In this document: positions 10,110 to 18,858 of the stretch, one piece after another
Layout: each line of letters starts with the position of its first letter
Numbering within the stretch: the first letter of the stretch is position 1
Assembly: GCA_905221605.1 (NCBI GenBank)
Contig: CAJNDS010000147.1
Span: 896,773-960,772, forward strand
DNA: 64,000 bases
DNA from: Symbiodinium natans
Taxonomy: Eukaryota > Sar > Dinophyceae > Suessiales > Symbiodiniaceae
Direction of reading: 5' to 3'
The notes under the pieces: model-generated
What the model was told of the DNA's origin: nothing
Databases searched by the model: none
Seen by the model: the letters and a program-made list of their open reading frames with translations, nothing else
Made by a program: the position numbers and the translations under genes

Positions 10110-10189
10110 TTGGGATGTTCCCCCTTAATAGGGATTCTAGGACCCCCGTACTATAATCCATTAAGGACTGTTAGTAGAAGGGGGACCTT
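10110..10189. mobile_element. Element, family F2
   Basis: Starts TTGGGATGTTCCCCCTTA and contains CTATAATCCATTAAGGACTGTTAGTAGAAGG in near agreement with 18,060-18,100 and 57,800-57,840. A degraded inverted-repeat element. Confidence 0.55.
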
Positions 10190-10196
10190 ACAACGT

Positions 10197-10280
10197 TAGG
10201 GTTTAGGGTTTAGGGTTTAGGGTTTAGGGTTTAGGGTTTAGGGTTTAGGGTTTAGGGTTTAGGGTTTAGGGTTTAGGGCA
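10197..10280 (+). repeat. TTTAGGG array, 12 units
   Basis: Perfect units following directly on F2-like sequence. The 10,285-10,800 stretch after it holds repeat-derived pieces (GGGGTACCTTATTGGGGT, also near 2,628; an F6-like piece at 10,392-10,455) and minus-strand frames I cannot support. Confidence 0.95.
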
Positions 10281-10809
10281 ATGTGGGGGTTTCCAATGCT
10301 AGGGGTACCTTATTGGGGTCCTTATTGGAAGGGGATCCTACTATTGGAACCCGCCATATGGGAATTGCTCTCTTTTGTTGTTTGGGGGCTTAGGGTTTAG
10401 GATTTATTGTTTGGGGGTTCTTATTAAGCAAATAGTAGTCAAGCAGAACCCCAAACATATCCTAGCCACAAACAGTAGTCCCTGGAGAAACCTTGGAATA
10501 AAAACAACAAAATAGTAGGTTGAGGGTTTGGAGTTTAGGCTTTCGGAGTGCCTCCCGAACTAGTGACTCCCGAACTTTACAAAATAGCCCCCTACATTTT
10601 GGCGTAACTTCCTGAAATGGGTATTTCCCAAAATCGGGGCACCCCTTTGATACCCCAAATAGACTCGAAGAGAATCCCCTGAAAGGGACGCCCAACAAGG
10701 GCACCCCCTACTTTCAGAAACGCCCTGACATAGTGGGCAACTGGAGCCCAGGTAAGCGCTACTAAACTCTGCGTCCCCTCCCATGCCCAAACCCGGCCAT
10801 CCAGAATGA

Positions 10810-11095
10810 CCGGGTTCAGAGTTTAGGGTTTAGGGTTTTTAGGGTGAGGGTCTAGGGCTAGAGCTTCAGAGTTTAGGGTTTACGGTTTAGGGGGAGGGTT
10901 TAGGGCTAGAGCTGCAGAGTTTAGGATTTACGGTTTAGGGCTAGAGCTTCAGAGTTTAGGGTTTACGGTTTAGGGTGAGGGTTTAGAGCTAGAGCTTCAG
11001 AGTGTAGGGTTTACGGTTTAGGGTGAGGGTTTAGGGCTAGAGCTTCAGAGTTTAGGGTTTACGGTTTAGGGTGAGGGTTTCGGGCTAGAGCTACA
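10810..11095 (+). repeat. 48-bp satellite built from TTTAGGG-like units
   Basis: GCTAGAGCT starts at 10,857, 10,905, 10,940, 10,988, 11,036 and 11,084, giving spacings of 48, 35, 48, 48 and 48. Each unit contains CAGAGTTTAGGG, TTTACGG and TTTAGGGTGAGGG, a higher-order repeat derived from telomeric units. Confidence 0.85.
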
Positions 11096-11096
11096 T

Positions 11097-11190
11097 GTAC
11101 CTAGCCATTCGCACGTTGAAAGAAACCATAGAACGAGGCGCGTACCATCATGCCACGAAGAGGTCCCTATTTTCCAAGCCTTCAACCTGA
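11097..11190 (+). CDS. Candidate exon, unknown protein
   Basis: The plus frame reads LAIRTLKETIERGAYHHATK and ends in TGA. It lies on the opposite strand from the neighbouring Mei2-like exons, inside what would be their intron. No family recognised. Confidence 0.25.
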
Positions 11191-11221
11191 AACCATGTAC
11201 ACTGCAAACCCGAAACCCGAC

Positions 11222-11285
11222 TCTAAAACCCTAAATCCTAAACCCTAAGCCCTAAACCCTAAACCCTAAACCCTAAACCTTAAAC
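11222..11285 (-). repeat. CCCTAAA array at a putative 5' splice site
   Basis: Eight slightly degenerate units abut the end of the Mei2-like exon. In transcript sense the exon continues as G|GTTTAAGGTTTAGGG. Confidence 0.9.
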
Positions 11286-11370
11286 CAAGCAATCCGAAGG
11301 CGCATTGGGAGGTAGAAGAAGTCGTAGCTCCCAGCGAAGCCCAAGGAATCGACCGCCCGAAGCACTTCGC
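11286..11370 (-). CDS. Mei2-like RRM protein, exon with YDFFYLPM
   Basis: The minus frame reads EVLRAVDSLGFAGSYDFFYL, then PM. This matches the start of the Mei2-type RRM (RRM_2), where a Gly-Phe/Tyr-Asp-Phe-Tyr-Leu-Pro block carries RNP2. The acceptor CTAACCTGCAG|G is strong, with a CTAAC branch-like motif. The likely donor is G|GTTTAAGG at the array boundary; a GA donor two codons earlier would give a more usual spacing to GYAF. The next exon is at 9,931-9,999. Upstream exons were not identified. Confidence 0.65.
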
Positions 11371-11464
11371 CTGCAGGTTAGCCTAATGGTACCTGCATAT
11401 GGAGGTTTGGGGTTTAGGGTTCAGGGTTTAGGGTTTAGGGTTGAGGTTTCAGGAGCTTGTCTTA

Positions 11465-11700
11465 AGGTAGTTACATGATCCCTAATATGGGCCCTTAAAA
11501 GGCGACCCCTTAGACAAATGTATATATATATATATATATACATATTCATTTACATAGGGTTTAGGGTTTAGGGTTTTCCAGCCTAGGGTTCAGGGTTTTG
11601 GGTTCTTCAATCTACACCCTATCAAACCGAAGGGGGCCCATACGTCAGACCCCTTTAAGGGAGGTACGAGACCAGATAAAGGGACCGACGAAACTACCCT
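11465..11700. mobile_element. Element, family F4, containing TA repeats and TTTAGGG
   Basis: Ends AGGTAGTTACATGATCCC...GGGACCGACGAAACTACCCT are inverted. Related copies are at 15,413-15,601 and 60,685-60,860. The interior carries (TA)n at 11,520-11,545 and a TTTAGGG block near 11,557-11,600, as though the array entered the element. Confidence 0.55.
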
Positions 11701-11766
11701 AAGTTTCGGTGTTTAGCCTTGGAGGCTAGTGGCCATATGATAATAAGGGTTTAGGGTTTAGGCTAA

Positions 11767-11870
11767 GTAGCTAGCCCCCACATTATGTAAGGGTACCCTT
11801 TTTGGGGTTGGTTACTTGATAAGGGAACCTTGAACCAAAAAAAGAAAGCGCACCACAGGGCTACCAAGTA
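11767..11870. mobile_element. Element, family F1b
   Basis: Matches 1,133-1,240 closely: AAGGGTACCCTTTTTGGGGTTGG, AAGGGAACCTTGAACC, ACAGGGCTACCAAGTA. The outer ends TAGCTAGCC and GGGCTACCA are inverted. Confidence 0.6.
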
Positions 11871-11896
11871 GCCGGTTTGCCAGTTGGGCGTTTAGG

Positions 11897-11934
<38 letters not shown>

Positions 11935-11952
11935 TGTGTGTGTGTGTGTGTT
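11897..11952 (+). repeat. (GT)n microsatellite
   Basis: An almost pure GT run interrupted by GG. Cys/Val frames across it are artefacts. The 11,985-12,266 stretch after it is rich in CAAAACCC and open on the plus strand, but is low complexity. Confidence 0.9.
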
Positions 11953-12266
11953 GGTTGCCTTGTGCTTGATTACCCTAAACCCTCAAGGCCAGGGCAAAAA
12001 ACAAGTTGTACGTGGTTCAGTTTGGAATTTGCAGTTTCGATGGAGGAAGAAAAGCCCGATGGGCACAACATCTGCTTAAAGAAGGCAAACGAAACTTGTC
12101 AAAACCCGGTCAAAACCCGGACCCAGTTTAAAACCCAGTCAAAACCCTCCTTAAACCCTCAGAAGGCAAAAGCAAATCATCAAAACCTGCCCAAGCCTCG
12201 GTCAAAACCGATCCTGACAACCTACAAGTCGTGGCAAAACCAAGCCCCCGTTTGTAGGGATCTGTG

Positions 12267-12352
12267 GTTTAGGGTTTAGGGTTTAGGGTTTAGGGTTTAG
12301 GGTTTAGGGTTTAGGGTTTAGGGTTTAGGGTTTAGGGTTTAGGGTTTAGGGG
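12267..12352 (+). repeat. TTTAGGG array, 12 units
   Basis: Perfect units. The sequence from 12,361 to 12,900 holds short degenerate blocks of both orientations, a C run near 12,446, and a minus-strand open segment at 12,620-12,715 of uncertain status. Confidence 0.95.
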
Positions 12353-12914
12353 TGCAGGTCCTGCAAACTAAACCCTAAACCTGAAATCCTGAACCCTGAG
12401 CCCACAAACCTAGGTACTTAAAGCCTTTATCCAAACCCTGAACCCCCCCCCCCCCAGCAAAAACACCAAAACCCTGAAAAGCCTCAACCCCAAACCCTGA
12501 AAAACCCTCAGCCCTAAGCTAATAAACACTTCACCGTAGAGGGTTTAGGTGTAGAGGTTTAGGGGTTTAGGGATTTAGGGTGTAGGCGCGTGTAGGGTTT
12601 AGGGTTCTCAACCACAAGCTCGCGACCTTAAACCCTATATAAACCGCCCCATAACAGGCCCTGTGACCTGCGCTGCACCGGCACGGGATGTTCCTGAGTG
12701 GTGCTTGCAGGCTTTGGAGTTTAGAGTTTGGGGTTTTGGGTTTAGGGTTCAGTAGGGCTTTGGGTGCGAGGGAGTGTTCTCCTCAACCCTAAACCCTTCT
12801 TAATATCGACTTGCGAAGTCCCCTCGTTGCTTTTTGGGGTCCTAAACAAAGGTGCTACATTCTACAGGTGAGAAAACCGGGACCCTGGGCCCTAAACATT
12901 AAACCCTACCCTAA

Positions 12915-13490
12915 GCTTTAAACCCTAAACCCTAAACCCTAAACCCTAAACCCTAAACCCTAAACCCTCAACCTAAACCCTGAGTAGGGTTTATACTGGA
13001 CCCTCAGAATAGCCCGGGTATGAAAAGGATGCCCTTTCTGGCTTAAAGGGCTCAGAAGGGAACCTAAGACCTGAACAAAGGAATAAGGGCCGACTCTGGA
13101 TCCTAGTAGCCCTAAACCCTAAACCCTAAACCCTAAACCCTAAACCCTAAACCCTAAACTCTAAACCCTAAACCCTAAACCCTAAACCCTAAACCCTAAA
13201 CCCTAAACCCTAAACCCTAAACCTAAACCCTAAACCCTAAACCCTAAACCCTAAACCAGCAAAAGAAGGGAATATGGGCCTAATCTGGGTCCGAGTACCA
13301 TAAACCCTACACCCTAAACCCCAAAAACAGGGAATCAGGGCCTACTCTGGGTTCTTGCAGCCCTAAACCCTAAATAGCCTAAACCCTAAACCCTAAACCC
13401 TAAACCCTAAACCCTAAATCCTGAACCCTAAACCCTAAACAAAAAGGAACAGGGCCTACTCTGGGTCCGGGTATAGGTTAAGAGGACTTC
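12915..13490 (-). repeat. CCCTAAA arrays interleaved with right ends of F1
   Basis: Arrays at 12,915-12,985, 13,109-13,257 and 13,372-13,440. A full F1-like element lies at 12,999-13,107. Partial right ends recur directly after arrays at about 13,262-13,300, 13,322-13,360 and 13,442-13,478, each containing GGGCC(T/G)A(A/C)TCTGG(G/A)T. Confidence 0.75.
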
Positions 13491-13561
13491 AGGGCCAGAA
13501 CGACTCGTGAAACGACCAGGTTGTAGACTGCAGGCAAGCGATGCCTCTGCGACTCTCATGG

Positions 13562-13715
13562 CTTAGGGTTTAGGGCTAGGGTTTAGGGTTTAGGGTCTAG
13601 GGTCTAGGGTTTAGGGTTTAGGGTTTAGGGTTTAGGGTTTAGGGTTTAGGGTTTAGGGTTTAGGGCTAGGGCTGAGGATTTAGGGTTTCGGGCTTAGGTT
13701 TAGGGCTAGGGTTGA
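13562..13715 (+). repeat. TTTAGGG array with variant units
   Basis: About 20 units, with TCTAGGG and GCTAGGG variants at both ends. The 13,470-13,560 segment before it is open on the minus strand (MRVAEASLACSLQPGRF). Confidence 0.9.
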
Positions 13716-13789
13716 GGGTTGAATGGCTTGAGCAGCCGAGTGCGGGCGGTGGCTGGGTGTCTTGGATACACACGCATCTTGGTATCGCA

Positions 13790-13936
13790 TACTTGGAAGC
13801 TCTTTTGACTTAGAAAGTAGGGTTTAGGGTTTCGGGTTTAGGGTTTAGAGTTTGTGGTTTAGGGTTTAGGGTTTAGGGTGGCTAAAGGGAATGTAGTGGG
13901 GAACACTTACTAAGTCAGAAGAGCTTCCAAGTAGTA
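13790..13936. mobile_element. Inverted-repeat element F9 with an internal TTTAGGG block
   Basis: Ends TACTTGGAAGCTCTTTTGAC and its complement at 13,914-13,934 (AGAAGAGCTTCCAAGTA) form about 18-bp terminal inverted repeats. The centre holds degenerate TTTAGGG units. Confidence 0.6.
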
Positions 13937-14389
13937 GCTTACATCGCCTGTGGTCACCACACCCGTCACCTAATCCCGATGTCGGCTAGGGTTTGGGTGG
14001 CGCGGGAAACGGGAGGGTTTAGGGCTTAGAGTTTACCGGTTTAGCCTAGGGTCTACATGTGCCTGTTTTTTGGGACAAATGCGGGACACAAGCAAGGGTC
14101 AACAAAACAAAGAAACTCTCCGCAAGGTTGTAAGCCTCTTCTCAAACAGAAGCCCGTACCCCGGTACATAAACTCCTACTTCTGATACCCTTTGCTCGGG
14201 TTTCTAGCAGGACCCCCAATACACATCCTCAAGTAGTAAAACCGCTTGTAATCAGGTCCCCGACAGGTACCCCGATTTCGGAACCACCCAGATCCCACAA
14301 TAAACCCTAAACCCTGAATTCGGAGCTTTGAGGGCTTCAGGATTCAGGGCCTAAAAGGGCTCCAGGGAACCCTAAACCCTAAACTCGGC

Positions 14390-14462
14390 AAGGCGCTTGA
14401 TCATGACAGTGTGGAGGCATTCCAGGTGTGGCACCTGCGCGATTCATCCAGAATGCCCTTTC
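14390..14462 (+). CDS. Candidate exon, unknown protein
   Basis: The frame reads LGKALDHDSVEAFQVWHLRD and on to MPFP, running into an F1 element. Composition is strongly protein-like. No family recognised, and no clear splice sites. Confidence 0.3.
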
Positions 14463-14638
14463 CTAGACCCAGGAGGAACCTAGGAATCAAAAGGATACTA
14501 CTTTTTGGTGTTAAGGGGGTTGTAAGACCCTAAACCCTAAACCCTAAACCCTAAACCCTAAACCCTAAACCCTAAACCCTAAACCTGAACCCTAAACCCT
14601 AAAACGGACATCAGGGCACGCTCCGGGTCCGAGTTTCT
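14462..14638. mobile_element. F1 element split by a CCCTAAA array
   Basis: Left half CTAGACCCAGGAGGAACCTAG...GGGGGTTGTAAG matches F1. The array occupies 14,527-14,613. The right half ACATCAGGGCACGCTCCGGGTCC resumes F1 and gives the inverted end. The array has replaced roughly the GGAACCTAAACC part of the interior. Confidence 0.6.
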
Positions 14639-14775
14639 CATGCCCCTAAGCCCAGAAAGGCAGGGTTTCCCAGCTTGGGCTTATGCTGTAGGGGACCCTA
14701 CATCTGAAGCAGTGGAGCTGTGGCTAACTCGGGAGAGAGAAGATTAAAAAGGCTAGGAATGGAAGCTACAGGGCT

Positions 14776-14885
14776 TGGGGCTTAGGGCTTATAGGCTACT
14801 TATAAGGCTTATAGGGCTTATAGGGCTTATAGGGCTTATAGGGCTTATAGGGCTTATAGGGCTTATAGGCTTTTAGGGCTTAGGG
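14776..14885 (+). repeat. 9-bp tandem repeat AGGGCTTAT
   Basis: About seven consecutive AGGGCTTAT units at 14,810-14,870, flanked by GGGCTTAGGG. A microsatellite distinct from the 7-bp telomeric unit. Confidence 0.85.
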
Positions 14886-15018
14886 TTTACCTGGAGACTT
14901 CAAATGACGTGAAAAAACCTGCCTTTTCCATGAAAACAACCTTTCGCAAGACATTGACCCCAACACAGCCCGTGAGGCGGAATTTGGCTAGGCAGCCGAC
15001 AAAAAGGCTACATTGAAT
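14886..15018 (+). CDS. Candidate exon, basic protein segment
   Basis: A 43-codon plus frame contains ETSNDVKKPAFSMKTTFRKT and ends in TGA shortly before a CCCTAAA array. Lys/Arg/Thr-rich. No family recognised. Confidence 0.3.
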
Positions 15019-15041
15019 TTTGTGGGCCAGGTAGGGCTTCC

Positions 15042-15196
15042 CCTAAACCCTAAACCCTAAACCCTAAACCCTAAACCCTAAACCCTAAACCCTAAACCCT
15101 AAACCCTAAACCCTAAACCCTAAACCCTAAACCCTAAACCCCTAGCCCTAAACCCTAAACCCTAAACCCTAAACCCCTAACCCTAAACCCTAAACC
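15042..15196 (-). repeat. CCCTAAA array, about 22 units
   Basis: Near-perfect, with two slips (CCCCTAGCCC and CCCCTAACCC). Confidence 0.95.
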
Positions 15197-15213
15197 CAGT
15201 TAGGGCTTTAGGG

Positions 15214-15303
15214 GCCGCTGGCGCGCCGCCTCAATCTGGATATCGGATGTCGACGCCGATGTCGGCGAGTCATGCCTGAAACGAGGTGCCCACTTCATGG
15301 TAG
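15214..15303 (+). CDS. Candidate exon, unknown protein
   Basis: The frame reads WRAASIWISDVDADVGESCL and then KRGAHFMV. It fills the gap between a CCCTAAA array and a TTTAGGG array. Acid-rich and protein-like; no family recognised. Confidence 0.3.
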
Positions 15304-15417
15304 GGGTTTAGGGTTTAGGGTTTAGGGTTAGGGGTTTAGGGGTTTAGGGTTTAGGGTTTAGGGTTGAGGGTTGAGGGTTTAGGGGTTTAGGGTTTAGGGT
15401 TTAGGGTTTAGGGTAGT
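15302..15417 (+). repeat. TTTAGGG array with GTTTAGGGG variants
   Basis: Mixed 7- and 8-bp units ending at an F4 element. Confidence 0.9.
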
Positions 15418-15601
15418 TACATGCTTTATGGTAGGGTAGTTGCATGGTCCGCTTAAGAAGGGGACTCCTCAACTAGGGTTTAGGGTTCAGGGTGGCCCTT
15501 TGAAAGGCACTCCGTATTTACGCCTTATGTACCCTATACAACCCGAGGGCCCGCACCTCAGAACTCTTTAAAGGAAGCAGGGGGGCCCATAGAACTACCC
15601 T
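15413..15601. mobile_element. Element, family F4, with end duplicated beyond an array
   Basis: Begins GGTAGTTACATG and ends GGGCCCATAGAACTACCCT. That 19-bp end is present a second time at 15,649-15,667, after a CCCTAAA block, so an array insertion seems to have duplicated the element end. Confidence 0.6.
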
Positions 15602-15667
15602 AAACCCTAAACCCTAAACCCTAAACCCTAGACCCCTGAACATATGAAGGGCCCATAGAACTACCCT
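15583..15667. repeat. CCCTAAA block flanked by 19-bp direct repeats
   Basis: Identical GGGCCCATAGAACTACCCT at 15,583-15,601 and 15,649-15,667 flank about 47 bp made of four CCCTAAA units and a short tail. Confidence 0.85.
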
Positions 15668-15867
15668 TAGACTTTACATCGGGGATCCGAAGCACGGGTC
15701 CTTAATTTAGGTCCTAAACCCTAAACCCTAAACCCGAAACCTAAAAGCCCCATAAATAACCCTTATATACACTATTTATCATAAAGGGCCCCATACTTCG
15801 GATCCCTTTCAACAAGGATAAGGGGCCATACTAACGGCCCATGCTTCCAACCTAAGAATTCTCAAGG

Positions 15868-16068
15868 GTTTAGGGTTTAGGTTTAGGGTTTAGGGTTTAG
15901 GGTTTAGGGTTTAGGGTTTAGGGTTTAGGGTTTAGGGTTCAGGGGCATATCAAGGTTGATTCTGGGTATGGCATCGGTACGCTTATCCGACACGTGCCGG
16001 CAAAGCCACAAACCAATGCAACGGCGCATATGTGCATGGCAAGAACATGTGTTACGACATGCGGTTTA
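15868..16068 (+). other. TTTAGGG array followed by possible exon
   Basis: Array at 15,868-15,940. The following unique segment (about 15,955-16,066) is open on the plus strand, reading VDSGYGIGTLIRHVPAKPQT, and ends at another TTTAGGG block. No family recognised. Confidence 0.4.
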
Positions 16069-16130
16069 GGGTTCAGAGTTTAGGGTTTAGGGTTTAGGCT
16101 CGCAAACCCAAAATCCCAAAGGCCCCAAAC

Positions 16131-16225
16131 CCAAACATCGATATCTTGCACCGAATGTCTGCGTCAGTGAAAACGGGTATTGCTACTACTACTAAGATTG
16201 TTTTCTGCAAATACTGTCTAGAGTT
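16131..16225 (+). CDS. Candidate exon, unknown protein
   Basis: The frame reads IDILHRMSASVKTGIATTTK and then IVFCKYCLEF, running into TTTAGGG. Protein-like, with a CxxC pair. No splice site of high quality seen. Confidence 0.3.
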
Positions 16226-16400
16226 TAGGGTTTAGGGTTTAGGGCTACTACGACCATCATGCAATCCTAAACCCTAAACCCGGGAATGAAGACCGGGCAG
16301 TATCATGAGAAGGCATTACAAATTGTTAGGATTTAGGGTTTAGGCTTTACGAGTTAAATTTCAGGGTTTGGGTTCTGGGGTTGAGAGTTTCTACAAACAA

Positions 16401-16495
16401 GATTAAGAACTACCCAAAGAATGCAAACATATCTTCCTTACAACGACAACATGGGGTTCATTCTCTTTAAAAACAGTTTCTTAAGCAAATCGTAG
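16401..16495. mobile_element. Degraded element, family F6
   Basis: AACTACCCAAAGAATGC...GTTTCTTAAGCAAATCGTAG has the inverted F6 layout, with weak terminal identity. Confidence 0.35.
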
Positions 16496-16576
16496 GTTTA
16501 CGGTTTAGGGCTAGGGTTTAGGGTTTAGGCTTAGGGTTTGTTAAGGGTTTAGGGTTGAGGGTTTAGGGTTTGGTCT

Positions 16577-16695
16577 TCCATCTGCTCTGGGTGCTGGGTG
16601 CTGGGCATCTCCATGTCCAGTCCATCCGATTCGCTGAACGAACTCTGCTGGGTCGTTTGGCGATCGAAGGTCGTTTGGCGATCGAAGTTCGTGTC
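16577..16695 (-). CDS. Candidate exon, Gln/Ser-rich acidic segment
   Basis: The minus frame reads NFDRQTTFDRQTTQQSSFSE and later GLDMEMPSTQHPEQMED. FDRQTT is a perfect 18-bp tandem duplication in frame. Disordered-type composition, no family recognised. Degenerate TTTAGGG flanks both sides. Confidence 0.4.
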
Positions 16696-16724
16696 CTGAA
16701 AAGGGGCTTTGGGCTTAGGCGGAT

Positions 16725-16885
16725 AGGGTTTAGGATTTAGGGTTTAGGGTTTAGGGTTTAGGGTTTAGGGTTTAGGGTTTAGGGTTTAGGGTTTAGGGTT
16801 TAGGGTTTAGGGTTTAGGGCTTAGGGATAGGGTTTAGGGTTTACAGTTTATGGTGTAAGGTTTAGGTTTTAGGGTTTAGGGATTA
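16725..16885 (+). repeat. TTTAGGG array, about 20 units
   Basis: Perfect centre with degenerate right flank. The 16,900-17,060 stretch after it is open on the plus strand (PKPAQQKPANPVAKRYPETQ) and may be a proline-rich exon, at low confidence. Confidence 0.9.
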
Positions 16886-17203
16886 AGGACCCGAACGCGA
16901 ACAAGCCAACAAAACTACACCCAAAGCCCGCCCAGCAAAAACCTGCGAATCCCGTAGCCAAAAGATATCCCGAAACCCAAGCCCGAAACCCTCAACCCTA
17001 CACCTGGAAACTGGCACGCCTCAGGTTCCAACCCAATCAGCTAGTAAACCCTACATCCTAAAGCCTAAAGCCTAAACCCGAAATCCCTCTTGCAGCCGTA
17101 GACCCCAAACCCGAAGCCCAAAACCCTCAGCCCCAAGCCCTAAAGTTGGGTTTAGGGTTTAGGGCTTAGGGCTTAGGGTTTAGGGTTTAGGGTTTAGGGT
17201 TAC

Positions 17204-17376
17204 TTGGCAGACTTCTGAACCCCTCCTAAACGCTTAACTTTTAGGCTCCTTCTTGTAGCTTCTTCAACAAACCCAAAAGGTTAAAGTCCTAAGAGCCAGA
17301 CACAAGAAAGCCAAGTAAACCTAGTCGACTTGAACAGGTCCGGCATAGCATGCTGGCCTTCGCTGAAGGGGTAGCC
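17204..17376. repeat. Dispersed repeat shared with 2,117-2,515
   Basis: The blocks CTTCTGAACCCCTCCTAA...CTTTTAGGCTCCT and CCCAAAAGGTTAAAGTCC recur near 2,117-2,157 and 2,478-2,500. The right part (17,290-17,376) is open on the minus strand, reading YPFSEGQHAMPDLFKSTRF. Confidence 0.45.
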
Positions 17377-17617
17377 CTAAACCCTAAACCCTAAACCCTA
17401 AACCCTAAACCCTAAACCCTAAACCCTAAACCCTAAACCCTGTAGATCCACTTAAGGGGCATCTCGGGGGACGCTCCGTGAGCCACAAAATTTCTTCAAT
17501 CCTTCTTACAGGCATCTCAAGAAGGTAAACCCAAAAATCCGAAAATCCGAAAACCCTGAACCCTGAACCCTGAACCCTGAACCCTAAACCCTAAACTCTA
17601 AACCCTAAACCCTAAAC
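17377..17617 (-). repeat. CCCTAAA arrays around a possible exon
   Basis: Arrays at 17,377-17,440 and 17,540-17,617. Between them the plus frame VDPLKGHLGGRSVSHKISSI is open to a TAA. Confidence 0.8.
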
Positions 17618-17951
17618 CAACTTATCTTTGGGGAAGCGCAGAAGGCCAAGGGAGGTTAAACCGTAGTGAGGGTTCAACTAACAACCCTCAACCCTAAACC
17701 CCCAAACCCTGAAGGCTTTAGGGTTGGGGCTCTTTGCGCTTTCGGGCTCGGGGCAAGAGCATAGGGCTGTTCGGATGTTTGCTAGGGTTTAGGGCCGGTT
17801 CGGAATCAGAGTTTAGGGTTTGGGGTTTGGGGTTTAGGGTTGAGGATTGAGGGTTTACGGCGAAGCCCCTGGCCATCTCAACCCACGAGACCACAGCCGG
17901 GCGTCAAAGTCGCGGTACTCAGTGCTCACCTCTCTGCAATATCCGCTATAG

Positions 17952-18100
17952 CTTGGGATGTTCCCCCTTATACATTACTAACAGTCCTTAGTAGGGATTA
18001 CCCTAAACCCTAAACCCTAAACCCTAAACCCTAAACCCTAAACCATTATAGTAGGGGGGGTACTAAAGTCCCTATTCAGGACTGTTAGTAGAAGGAAAAA
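17952..18100. mobile_element. F2 element split by a CCCTAAA array
   Basis: The left half starts TTGGGATGTTCCCCCTT and runs to AGTCCTTAGTAGGGATT; the array occupies 17,999-18,043; the right half resumes ATTATAGTAGGG...GGACTGTTAGTAGAAGG. The order agrees with F2 copies without an array. Confidence 0.65.
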
Positions 18101-18175
18101 CATCGGGCCTGGCGTCCGGGTTTAGGGTTCAGGGCTTTCGGGCCTAGGGCGCCTCAAGGGATGTGAAGTCTTGGG

Positions 18176-18295
18176 GTTTAGGGGTTTAGGGTTTAGGGTT
18201 TAGGGTTTAGGGTTTAGGTGTTTAGGGTTTAGGGTGTAGGGCTTTAGGGGTTTAGGGGTTTAGGGGTTCAGTGCTTAGGGCTTAGGGGTTCAGGG
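18176..18295 (+). repeat. TTTAGGG array with 8-bp GTTTAGGG variants
   Basis: Mixed TTTAGGG, TTTAGGGG and GTTTAGGTG units. Confidence 0.85.
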
Positions 18296-18379
18296 TTGTT
18301 GCGGTTAGGATCCAAAAGCTTCAGTTTTTGTTGGTTGTCATTCGGGCCTAGGCTTCCTAAACGATGCAGCCTACTAATC

Positions 18380-18420
<41 letters not shown>

Positions 18421-18521
18421 ACCCCCCCCCCAGACCCTAAACCCTAAAACCCTTCAACCTAAACCCCAAAACCTCCCCCCCCCCCCCCCACCCACCCCCC
18501 CCCCCCCCCCCCCCCCCCCCC
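18380..18521. repeat. Two long C homopolymers
   Basis: C runs at about 18,380-18,431 (interrupted once by A) and 18,475-18,521, separated by degenerate CCCTAAA. Proline and glycine frames over them are artefacts. Run lengths may be unreliable in an assembly. Confidence 0.9.
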
Positions 18522-18522
18522 A

Positions 18523-18640
18523 ATCTTGGAGCTTCATGAATTGATACGGCACAAAGCCGCTATGTGAGAGCTTCCAATACACAGGGTTGCCCTGTTTTAC
18601 CTCCCCCGCCCATTTCCGAAGCATAGCAGCATCATCCCTG
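18523..18640 (-). CDS. Candidate exon with good 3' splice site
   Basis: The acceptor CCTTGCAG|G opens a frame reading DDAAMLRKWAGEVKQGNPVY, then WKLSHSGFVPYQFMKLQDW, up to a long C/G homopolymer. Aromatic-rich and strongly protein-like, about 39 codons. No family recognised. The downstream boundary is lost in the homopolymer. Confidence 0.45.
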
Positions 18641-18675
18641 CAAGGACCCAAAGACGCCCGAACTTTCTTTCGGAA

Positions 18676-18785
18676 ACCCTAAACCCTAAACCCTAAACCC
18701 TAAACCCTAAACCCTAAACCCTAAACCCTAAACCCTAAACCCTAAACCCTAAACCCTAAACCCTAAACCCTAAACCCTAAACCCT
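18676..18785 (-). repeat. CCCTAAA array, 15 units
   Basis: Perfect units. In transcript sense it lies upstream of the minus-strand exon at 18,523-18,640. Confidence 0.97.
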
Positions 18786-18858
18786 TCCAGACGAGGTCTG
18801 CCCTTTACGACCCCTCTGAGAATTCCTCACGATGATCCATTTTCACCAAATAAATGAT

